Of a stretch of DNA of 5,183 nt, positions 1 through 5,183 are shown piece after piece. The notes beneath the pieces were generated by a model. The model ran no database searches, was not told the DNA's origin, and saw only the letters and a program-made list of their open reading frames with translations. Both the position numbers and the translations under genes were made by a program. The DNA comes from Verrucomicrobiaceae bacterium. Its GTDB lineage: Bacteria; Verrucomicrobiota; Verrucomicrobiae; Verrucomicrobiales; Akkermansiaceae. Each line of letters begins with the position of its first letter. The stretch's first letter is position 1. The stretch lies in contig CANBTO010000421.1 of assembly GCA_947372405.1 (NCBI GenBank), forward strand, positions 1-5,183, in the 5' to 3' direction.

Positions 1-1101
1 CTCTGCCTCCTAGCCACTCCCCTGTCCGCCGCCACCTTCGACAATTTCACCTACACCGACAATGGAACCTCCATCACCATCACCGGTTATCCCTCTTCGG
101 CCCTCGGCACAGTAGTCATCCCGACCACCATTGCCGGAAAATCTGTCACCTCCATCGGCAGTAATGCGTTTTCCCTCTGCTCGTCGATTACTAGCGTGAC
201 AATTCCCAACAGCGTCGCTTCCATTGGAAGTGCCGCATTTGGAACCTGCACCTCGCTGACCAGCGCGACGATCCCAAACAGCGTCACCTCCATCGGGAGT
301 TATGCATTTCAAAACTGCTCCTCGCTGAAAAAAGCAACAATTCCCAATCGCGTCACCGCCATCGCGGATTTTACGTTCCAGTCCTGCCAAGCGCTCTCGA
401 GTGTGACCATCGGTAGCGGCGTCACTTCCATCGGGATTAGTGCGTTCAAAGCGTGCGGCTCACTAACTAGCCTGACGATCCCTAACAGCGTCAAAACCAT
501 CGGGAGTGCTGCGTTTCAAATATCCTCGCTGAGCAGCGTGATCATTGGAAGCGGTGTCACCACCATCGGGGATTATGGGTTTCAAAATTGTAACTCTCTG
601 ACGCAGGTGACTTTCCGCGGAAAGGCGCCGACTTTAGGTTTGGGTGTTTTCAATGCCCCCACGTCGCAGTTAACCATGTACTTGATTCAGGGCAGCTCCG
701 GCTTCACCACACCGACATGGAACGGCTATCCGTCGGTCGTGCTGCCAAAAATCCCAGACATCGCCGTCCAACAACCGCTTGGGAGCAACCTTAATGGCGG
801 TACCAAGAAGAGCTTCGGCAGCAGGCCGATGCAGACTCCTTCCGCCGCCAAAACCTTCACCATCAGCAATGTCAGCACCAGTCCACTTACCGGTCTGGTT
901 ATCACTGAGGACGGCGCGAACCCGGCCAGCTTTATCGTGAGTGCCCTCGCCAAGACCACCTTGACACCCGGCCAGGCCACCACCTTCACCGTGACATTCA
1001 AACCAACCGCCATCGGCACCCGCACCGCCGCCATCCACATCAAGAGCAATGACCCGGATGAAAACCCCTTCGACATCAAGCTCGCTGGCATGGGGACCTG
1101 A
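1..1101 (+). CDS. Secreted BspA-type leucine-rich-repeat protein with C-terminal ASH/choice-of-anchor-D-like domain (5' partial)
   Basis: Frame 1 is open from the first base to the TGA at 1099-1101, giving 366 codons; the true start lies before the window. The first residues, LCLLATPLSAATF, look like the end of a Sec signal peptide with a signal-peptidase site at LSA/A, so probably only about 10-20 residues are missing. Residues about 38-199 are tandem 23-residue repeats of the LTSVTIPNSVTSIGSYAF type, typical of the BspA/LRR_5 family. Residues 200-250 (VTFRGKAP, then TMYLIQGSSGF, then TWNGYPSVVL) form the usual C-terminal cap of such arrays. Residues about 252-366 (PDIAVQQPLGS, KTFTISN, TPGQATTFTVTFKPTAIGTR, IHIKSNDPDENPF) match the HYDIN/ASH beta-sandwich found in choice-of-anchor-D proteins. 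The family is surface-exposed or secreted and usually linked to adhesion or protein binding; the ligand here is unknown. No anchor motif is visible before the stop, which raises the question whether a tail has been lost (see 1102-1433). Confidence 0.9.
   Translation, partial: LCLLATPLSAATFDNFTYTDNGTSITITGYPSSALGTVVIPTTIAGKSVTSIGSNAFSLCSSITSVTIPNSVASIGSAAFGTCTSLTSATIPNSVTSIGSYAFQNCSSLKKATIPNRVTAIADFTFQSCQALSSVTIGSGVTSIGISAFKACGSLTSLTIPNSVKTIGSAAFQISSLSSVIIGSGVTTIGDYGFQNCNSLTQVTFRGKAPTLGLGVFNAPTSQLTMYLIQGSSGFTTPTWNGYPSVVLPKIPDIAVQQPLGSNLNGGTKKSFGSRPMQTPSAAKTFTISNVSTSPLTGLVITEDGANPASFIVSALAKTTLTPGQATTFTVTFKPTAIGTRTAAIHIKSNDPDENPFDIKLAGMGT
112..597 (+). repeat. Tandem LRR-coding repeats, 69-bp period
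   Basis: Six repeat units are easy to mark: 187-255, 256-324, 325-393, 394-462, 463-528 and 529-597. A degenerate first unit occupies about 112-186, and the array passes into the C-terminal cap at 598. Each unit encodes L-x-x-[VAL]-x-I-x-x-x-V-x-x-I-x-x-x-x-F-x-x-C-x-[SA]. Five units are 69 bp; unit 463-528 is 66 bp and lacks the Cys codon (QISS where others have QNCSS). Nucleotide identity is still visible between units, for example in the ATTCCCAACAGCGTC-like and ATCGGGAGT-like blocks, which fits recent or gene-conversion-driven homogenisation. The opposite strand is also largely open across this array, as a by-product of the repeated codons. Confidence 0.9.
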
Positions 1102-1433
1102 GCTATCCAAGATGACGACCCGCAGTGGTATGACTTCGGCCTCAACCGTCTGCCGATAGCTCCACCCCCTGCCAACCTGCTCACGTCCACGCCACCGAGC
1201 TGGGCGATGGCCGCGCCCTCGTCCAAGTGGACGGCTCACGCCGCGCGGACTCGTTCAATTTCTACAAGAAAGTCATCGGCACCGATGCCCAGCCCGTGAA
1301 ACTCCTCAACAGCCCCGGCAAGCAGCACTCCTTTGACAGCCTGCCCGCAGACGCGACCGTGGAATTCACCGTCACCGGCGCGAACTACGCCGGAGAAGGC
1401 CTGCCGAGCGAGCCGGTGAGTGTGGTGATCTGA
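1102..1433 (+). pseudogene. Frameshifted FN3-like C-terminal remnant
   Basis: Directly after the LRR stop codon, frame 1 reads AIQDDDPQWYDFGLNR. Coding character then moves to frame 3, which is open from 1134 to the TGA at 1431-1433 and encodes HVHATELGDGRALVQVDG, then ADSFNFYKKVIGTD, then VEFTVTGANYAGEG and SEPVSVVI. The pattern resembles a C-terminal fibronectin-type-III-like domain: the strand motif VEFTVTG.N.AGEG followed by SEP.SV closes an FN3 fold. Frame 3 has stops at 1113 and 1131, so the segment before about 1134 can be joined only by a frameshift near 1134-1145. The only initiator in frame 3 is a GTG at 1227 inside the domain, with no ribosome binding site. I read it as a decayed gene end, or as the former tail of the upstream LRR gene cut off by the TGA at 1099 plus a frameshift. 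A real 68-residue protein from 1227 is the less likely alternative. Confidence 0.6.
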
Positions 1434-1475
1434 ATTTCACGCGGCCTGAAGCGCAGCGGCATTCCATCAATCATC

Positions 1476-1504
1476 AAAAGCCCCGGCGCGATCCGGGGCT
1501 TTTT
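1476..1504 (+). terminator. Intrinsic terminator, probably bidirectional
   Basis: AAAAGCCCCGG (1476-1486) pairs perfectly with CCGGGGCTTTT (1493-1503) around a 6-base loop CGCGAT, giving an 11-bp stem with a G+C-rich core and a T run at 1500-1504. It lies 43 bp after the stop of the FN3-like remnant, so it terminates transcription coming from the LRR gene. Because the left arm begins with four A residues, the reverse strand also has a stem followed by T4, so it can serve the minus-strand ORF at 1535-1825 as well. Confidence 0.92.
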
Positions 1505-1534
1505 AGTGTCAGCCATGCGCTGCACGCGGGACTA

Positions 1535-1825
1535 TCAGATCTCGTTCTCGGACGGATTTTCAATAATCGTCACGCCCTCGACAGGCAGCAGTCCATTTCC
1601 TACGTCCGTCTGGAACAGGAGTCCCTGATGCGGGAGTAGATAGACCGGTCTCCGGCGCAGGAAACCTTTGTTCATACGAATGATGATCGGTCGGTCTTGT
1701 GATTCCACCAGTTGGCGAAATCGGATCGGGCCGAGGACAATCACTTTTGATTTGGGGCGGAAGCTTAGCATCGTCGAAAGGATCAGGATTAACACAAGAC
1801 CATCGTCGGGAAGGGAGATTTGCAT
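1535..1825 (-). CDS. Small hypothetical protein with hydrophobic N-terminus (96 aa)
   Basis: I do not recognise this protein. It reads MQISLPDDG, then a hydrophobic stretch LVLILILSTMLSF (about residues 10-22), then a basic, beta-rich part including KSKVIVLGPIRFRQLVE, RPIIIRMNKGFLRRRPVYLL and LPVEGVTIIENPSENEI. Support: codon third positions are mostly G or C, the residue pattern is protein-like with alternating hydrophobics, and its end faces the LRR gene across a terminator that can work on both strands. The frame stays open upstream to a TGA at 1919-1921, but the ATG at 1825 is the only plausible initiator, since none of the codons between is ATG, GTG or TTG. There is no Shine-Dalgarno sequence before it. 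The hydrophobic stretch is short for a transmembrane helix, so membrane anchoring is only a guess. It could instead be a remnant of a longer gene. A second reading frame on the same strand (1560-1862) is rich in Pro and Arg and is taken to be its shadow. Confidence 0.5.
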   Translation of the reverse strand: MQISLPDDGLVLILILSTMLSFRPKSKVIVLGPIRFRQLVESQDRPIIIRMNKGFLRRRPVYLLPHQGLLFQTDVGNGLLPVEGVTIIENPSENEI

Positions 1826-2155
1826 GGGTGAGGGAGTTCGTTGGCACGATGTTGATTCCCATCGAGCTTTACAAGCTCCAAGGGGCTTGCGCGAAGGCGC
1901 TTGGGGAACCCTAGGTAGTCATCAGACCGGGCTGAGGTCGCACCCATCGGCGGGGGTCAGCAGCCGCAGGCAAAAACAACTTCCTAGCAGCAAAACAGCC
2001 GATGCCAAAAGGGATCTTGGCAAGCCGGTGCGGAAAGCTACTCTCGGAGTATATAAATATGGCCGTAAAAAACCTCGATTCCGCCAAAAATCACGGTGCT
2101 AGTTTGGGGATCTTCATGACGAAATCCCTCCCCTTTTTCCCCGCCCTCTCCTCCA

Positions 2156-2172
2156 GCAACAACGGCTGTTGC
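2156..2172. other. Short inverted repeat upstream of the giant gene
   Basis: GCAACA (2156-2161) and TGTTGC (2167-2172) form a perfect 6-bp inverted repeat around the 5-base spacer ACGGC. No T run follows, so it is not a terminator. It ends within the candidate -35 region of the downstream gene, where an operator would be well placed. A repeat this short can arise by chance. Confidence 0.25.
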
Positions 2173-2196
2173 AGCGCCCCCCGCAAACAGTAAAAT
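2169..2196 (+). promoter_or_regulatory. Weak candidate sigma-70-type promoter of the giant gene
   Basis: TTGCAG (2169-2174) matches the -35 consensus at three of six positions. TAAAAT (2191-2196) matches the -10 consensus at five of six, with a 16-base spacing. Transcription would begin near 2203, leaving a leader of under 20 bases before the ATG at 2220. That would fit a message without a Shine-Dalgarno sequence. The call rests on position and a loose match only. Confidence 0.22.
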
Positions 2197-2216
2197 TCTA
2201 ACATTCGATTCTAACA
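2195..2216 (+). repeat. 9-bp direct repeat ATTCTAACA x2 before the start codon
   Basis: ATTCTAACA occurs at 2195-2203 and again at 2208-2216, a period of 13 bases, ending three bases before the ATG at 2220. The first copy overlaps the candidate -10 element. Together they occupy the place where a Shine-Dalgarno sequence would normally lie. The pair could be a protein-binding or translation-control site, or the trace of a small duplication. Confidence 0.5.
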
Positions 2217-2219
2217 GTC

Positions 2220-5183
2220 ATGAAAAAGTCCCTAATCTACCTGATTCTCGCCTGTTCCCCAATTTACGCGGACGATGATGGATTTCGCGAGAGATTCGCC
2301 GATCCCATCACCCGGACGGCGTCGCTGAAGGAACTCATCCCCGGCAGTCGCGAAGCGTATTTTCACACCGCGCTCGATCATCAACTCGCCGGACGGACGG
2401 CGGAGTTCGAGAAAACAATGGCCGAGTGGAAGGCGGCATCGTCAAGGAAGGATCAACCGATTGCCTCTACGGGATTCACGGTGCTGGAAAACCGCCAAGT
2501 GCTGATGGGCTATCAGAATGACCCGAAGAAGTCTTTGGACGAACTCATCCGCAAACTGGAGTTGAAATTTGAAGACGAGCGCCCGGACGCCGCCGCTGCT
2601 GCGGAAAGCCTGCCAGCCCGCGTGGACGCGAAACTCATTTCCGAAGCGGCATTTGAAAAGGCCGCCGCCGAAGCCGCTCCGAAAATGCCCTACCGCCAAT
2701 ACACCGGTGAGCGGCGACTGCGGGAACTTGAGCGAGTCGAGCAGTTCGATGAAGATGAGATCCGATGGTTCCTGCAAAACATCGACCGCGCCGATCTTCC
2801 CGGTGTCGCGCCGCTGATAGATCGTGCGATGAATCTCAAACCACCCGTAAATTTTGGTGATATACCATTCCGTGAAAATCTCATTTTATCACAACTCTCG
2901 TCGCTGCTAGAGCTGCATCCCGAACTCCGCTCGAACCTCGAATTCGATCTCCAGTATCTCAAAAAACTTCGCCCAGGCGCGGAAACGGATTTTGAACGGG
3001 ATCCAAAGGCCCACGCCGCGTATCTCGCCAATTGCCGGGATTTCTGCCTGACGCTGCCTCCCGCACTGAACTCACTCAAGGCGCATGTACTATTTCATTT
3101 TCTACGGATGCAGGAAGGATTTGGATTCTACAAGAAAGATGATTTCCTCGCTTACCTCGCGCTTCCTCGCACGAGTCATCCGTTCTTGAAAATCTCAGAT
3201 GCGCCCAATCTAACTCGGATTCAGCTTGGGGAAAATTACACGACTGCGACCGGCTGTCCTCCGATTCAGGATGATTCCCCGCTCATCCATTCCTATCTTC
3301 AGCATTTCCTCGGTGATACAGATTCCGTGACCGAGTTCGCGCCGTTCATTGAGGCGAGCGAGCTCAAACATCTTCATGCGCGGGCGAGGTTGTTAGCTGG
3401 TGGAGATTCCGCGATCTGGGGGCCTGCGATTGATCCCGCAGAGTATAAATCCTTGCTGGAAGAGTCACGTATCAGCTTTTCGCCCGGTGCGCCGGTTTTG
3501 ATGGATTCCGACGCCGCCGTTGCATTAAAACTCGACCTCAAAAATACCCCGGATGTGTTGGTCCGCATTTACGAACTCGATCTACCCGAGCAGTTGGAAC
3601 GCAGAGGAAAGGAGCTGGAAGTCGGCATCGACCTCGACGGGCTGGTGCCGCACCACGAGCGTCATCTAACATTTGCGCAAGCGCCGATGCTGCTGCACCA
3701 AGAAACCGTGGATCTCCCCGAACTAACCGGCCCCGGTGCGTGGCTTGTCGATTTCGTCAGCGGGCAGGTCTCGGCGCGAGCGCTCATCCGCAAGGGCCAG
3801 TTGATTCCCTATATCGAGCAGACCGGCGCTGGCCAAAGCATCCGGCTCTTTGATGAAAAGGGTAATCCAGTGATAAATGCCGTCGCGAAACTCGGGAAGG
3901 AAACTCTAAAGACAGATGGCAACGGAAAAATCTTTGCCCCCGACGCACCCAATGGTCCTTTCACCGACGGCATCGTGCAGGCTGGAAAACTCGCCGCAAA
4001 ATTAGAACTGAAATCGCGGATCGACGAGCTCGCGATGGACGCCCGCTTTCACCTCGAACGCGAGCAACTCCTCGCCGATCACGAGGCCAAGTTGCATATC
4101 CGCTTGCGGCTCACCAATCACGGTTACGAACTCCCGCTCGGCCGCATCAAGGACCCGGCCCTGGTCCTCAAGGCCGAGCTGCTAGGCGGCGTCACCACCG
4201 AGCGTGTTATCGACACGGATTTAAAGCTAACACCGGTGCTTGAAATCCCGTTCCAAGTTCCGGCGGATCTCTTAAAACTCACACTCACCTTACGCGCCAC
4301 CGTCACCCCAAGCACCGGCGGCGATTCGATTAAATTGAGCAAGGAAGCCGTCTATGAAATCAATGGCGACCTCAAGGAATCTCGCGTCGGCACCGCCTTC
4401 TTCTCACCCACCATTGAAGGGCATCGCCTCGAAGTCCGGGGGCGAAATGGCGAGCCGCTGCCATCGCGGGCGATTGCCCTTTCATTCAAACGTCTGGGTT
4501 ATGAAAAGCCAATTGAACTCCGGGTGCGGACCGATGCGATGGGACTGGTGGATCTTGGTTCACTTGTATCCGTTGATTCGCTAACAGCGAGCGGCAATGA
4601 CATTGCGAATGCCGTCTATGAACCAAAATCTCGTGGCCGTTATTTTCCCCAATCACTTCATGTAAAGGTTGGCACTGACATCTCGCTTTATCGTCACGAT
4701 ACCGTGATTCTGAATCATGCAAAATTCTCGCTGCTAGAAATGCTGAATGGGCAGCCGATCCGCGATCACTTCGATAAAATTTCGCTTGATGGTGACATGC
4801 TCCGTATCCGCGCTCTCCCGCCGGGGGATTTTGATTTTATCCAAGGTGACAGTCGCACTCACATCTTCGTTTCTTCTGGAGTGGAAAGAGACGGATTGTT
4901 GGTGGCGAGTGACAGCATCAGCCCGGTCCTCAATCCCGTATCGCCGTCTATCTCGACGGTTCAGACAGTAGGTGGTGAGATCAGCATTCAGTTGCAAGGC
5001 CACGGCCCTGACACGCGAGTCACCGTCGTCGGCAACCGCTTCAAGCATGAATGGAATCCTGGACTTGGACTCTTCCCTGCATTCCCGGAAATTTCAGGGT
5101 CGTTGACGCCCGGCTTCACGACCAGTGGTTACCTCACTGATCGACGTTTGGGTGACGAAATGCGCTACATCCTTGATCGCCGT
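2220..5183 (+). CDS. Giant secreted protein, conserved-hypothetical PVC type, helical N-domain plus macroglobulin/Ig-like segments (3' partial, 988 codons visible)
   Basis: Frame 3 is open without interruption from the ATG at 2220 to the last base. The ATG is the first possible start after an in-frame TAA at 2199-2201 and gives a signal peptide, MKKSLIYLILACSPIYA, cut before DDDGF; the next ATG (about 2418) would lose it. No Shine-Dalgarno sequence is visible. Residues about 18-410 are charged and helix-rich, with blocks such as DEDEIRWFLQNIDRADLPG (from 177), NSLKAHVL (from 284) and FLAYLALPR (to 317). From about 418 the character becomes beta-sandwich: FSPGAPVLMD and VRIYELD (to 454), GPGAWLVDFVSG with ARALIRKG (504-526), and an Ig-like segment with a TDGNG turn (565-569). 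A second such segment has a TDAMG turn (771-775), followed by LPPGD (866-870) and GYLTDRRLGDEMRYILDRR at the window edge. The order of extended-strand module, GAWLV-type strand and TD.xG module resembles bacterial alpha-2-macroglobulin MG domains; that is inference. I believe these blocks occur in very long hypothetical proteins of Planctomycetes and Verrucomicrobia, recalled and unverified. It acts outside the cytoplasm; function unknown. Confidence 0.88.
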   Translation, partial: MKKSLIYLILACSPIYADDDGFRERFADPITRTASLKELIPGSREAYFHTALDHQLAGRTAEFEKTMAEWKAASSRKDQPIASTGFTVLENRQVLMGYQNDPKKSLDELIRKLELKFEDERPDAAAAAESLPARVDAKLISEAAFEKAAAEAAPKMPYRQYTGERRLRELERVEQFDEDEIRWFLQNIDRADLPGVAPLIDRAMNLKPPVNFGDIPFRENLILSQLSSLLELHPELRSNLEFDLQYLKKLRPGAETDFERDPKAHAAYLANCRDFCLTLPPALNSLKAHVLFHFLRMQEGFGFYKKDDFLAYLALPRTSHPFLKISDAPNLTRIQLGENYTTATGCPPIQDDSPLIHSYLQHFLGDTDSVTEFAPFIEASELKHLHARARLLAGGDSAIWGPAIDPAEYKSLLEESRISFSPGAPVLMDSDAAVALKLDLKNTPDVLVRIYELDLPEQLERRGKELEVGIDLDGLVPHHERHLTFAQAPMLLHQETVDLPELTGPGAWLVDFVSGQVSARALIRKGQLIPYIEQTGAGQSIRLFDEKGNPVINAVAKLGKETLKTDGNGKIFAPDAPNGPFTDGIVQAGKLAAKLELKSRIDELAMDARFHLEREQLLADHEAKLHIRLRLTNHGYELPLGRIKDPALVLKAELLGGVTTERVIDTDLKLTPVLEIPFQVPADLLKLTLTLRATVTPSTGGDSIKLSKEAVYEINGDLKESRVGTAFFSPTIEGHRLEVRGRNGEPLPSRAIALSFKRLGYEKPIELRVRTDAMGLVDLGSLVSVDSLTASGNDIANAVYEPKSRGRYFPQSLHVKVGTDISLYRHDTVILNHAKFSLLEMLNGQPIRDHFDKISLDGDMLRIRALPPGDFDFIQGDSRTHIFVSSGVERDGLLVASDSISPVLNPVSPSISTVQTVGGEISIQLQGHGPDTRVTVVGNRFKHEWNPGLGLFPAFPEISGSLTPGFTTSGYLTDRRLGDEMRYILDRR

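Larger units (their letters stand above)
1826..2219. other. Intergenic region of about 390 bp, no gene recognised
   Basis: This stretch lies between the divergent starts of the minus-strand small ORF and the giant plus-strand gene. Open frames here (for example plus-strand 1668-2102 and 2002-2193) have no ribosome binding site and no recognisable domain, and their residue makeup looks like translated non-coding DNA. I see no tRNA, no tmRNA ends and no riboswitch consensus that holds up. An AT-rich patch, GTATATAAATATGG, sits at 2049-2062 and could contain a -10 element. The 3' third (about 2120-2190) is pyrimidine-rich. The length is large for a simple double promoter, so a small RNA or a decayed gene is possible but not shown. 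Confidence 0.5.

Noticed and set aside
10..500. Minus-strand open frames opposite the LRR array
   Set aside because: They mirror the 69-bp repeat of the plus-strand gene and have Gly/Asp/Arg-rich repeated translations typical of antisense shadows.
670..1239. Minus-strand open frames of 166-189 codons opposite the ASH domain
   Set aside because: The plus strand there encodes a clear ASH-like domain; the minus frames arise from GC-rich codon bias.
1950..2010. tmRNA-like tag reading (GKNNFLAA near 1970-1992)
   Set aside because: No stop codon follows the LAA, and neither the conserved tmRNA 5' end nor a tRNA-like T-arm with 3' acceptor is present.
2017..2057. TTGGCA (2017-2022) and TATAAA (2052-2057) as a promoter pair
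   Set aside because: The spacer is 29 bases, far outside the usual 16-18; neither element has a good partner at proper distance.
1668..2102. 144-codon plus-strand open frame
   Set aside because: It overlaps the better minus-strand ORF, has Arg/Ser-rich shadow-like composition, no ribosome binding site, no domain pattern, and runs through apparently non-coding sequence.
2002..2193. 63-codon plus-strand frame just before the giant gene, with an internal start MTKSLPFFPALSSS resembling a short signal sequence
   Set aside because: There is no ribosome binding site at either start, no recognisable protein, and the hydrophobic stretch is too short. It contains the inverted repeat and candidate promoter of the next gene. 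A degraded lipoprotein leader is conceivable but unsupported.
2220..2270. Lipoprotein signal (ILAC at residues 9-12) for the giant protein
   Set aside because: Leu at the -2 position fits the lipobox poorly and the hydrophobic core before the Cys is very short; a signal-peptidase I cut after IYA at residue 17 fits better.
2690..3079. Minus-strand 129-codon frame and other small frames inside 2220-5183
   Set aside because: The plus-strand frame is continuous and protein-like over the whole stretch; the others are Ser/Arg-rich shadows.

Overview
The window looks like chromosomal DNA from a Verrucomicrobiota or related PVC-group bacterium. This is inferred from protein style, not from a marker gene. 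The signs are a secreted BspA-type leucine-rich-repeat protein fused to a choice-of-anchor-D/ASH-like domain, a fibronectin-III-like remnant of a kind I associate with verrucomicrobial surface proteins, a giant secreted protein of a type I associate with Planctomycetes and Verrucomicrobia, moderately GC-rich codon use, and no clear Shine-Dalgarno sequences.

Layout: (1) Positions 1-1101 (+) hold the 3' part of a secreted LRR protein. Its start and the front of its signal peptide lie before the window. (2) Positions 1102-1433 (+) hold a frameshifted, start-less FN3-like fragment, read as a pseudogene or a detached tail of gene 1. (3) Positions 1476-1504 hold a perfect 11-bp hairpin followed by T5, a strong intrinsic terminator. 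It can also work on the other strand. (4) Positions 1535-1825 (-) hold a small orphan ORF with a hydrophobic N-terminal segment, convergent with gene 1 on the terminator. (5) Positions 1826-2219 are a gap of about 390 bp between divergent starts with no recognised gene. Its right end has a weak promoter-like sequence and a 9-bp direct repeat just before the next start codon. (6) Positions 2220-5183 (+) are one uninterrupted reading frame of 988 codons, still open at the window end. It begins with a signal peptide, continues as a long helical domain and then a series of beta-sandwich segments resembling macroglobulin/Ig-like modules.

The two main genes both encode exported proteins, so the region concerns the cell envelope or exterior. 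Nothing ties them into one operon: the terminator, the opposing small ORF and the gap separate them. The most notable item is the giant protein, which covers more than half of the window and has no function I can assign. I see no mobile element, CRISPR array, tRNA, rRNA or recognisable defence cassette.
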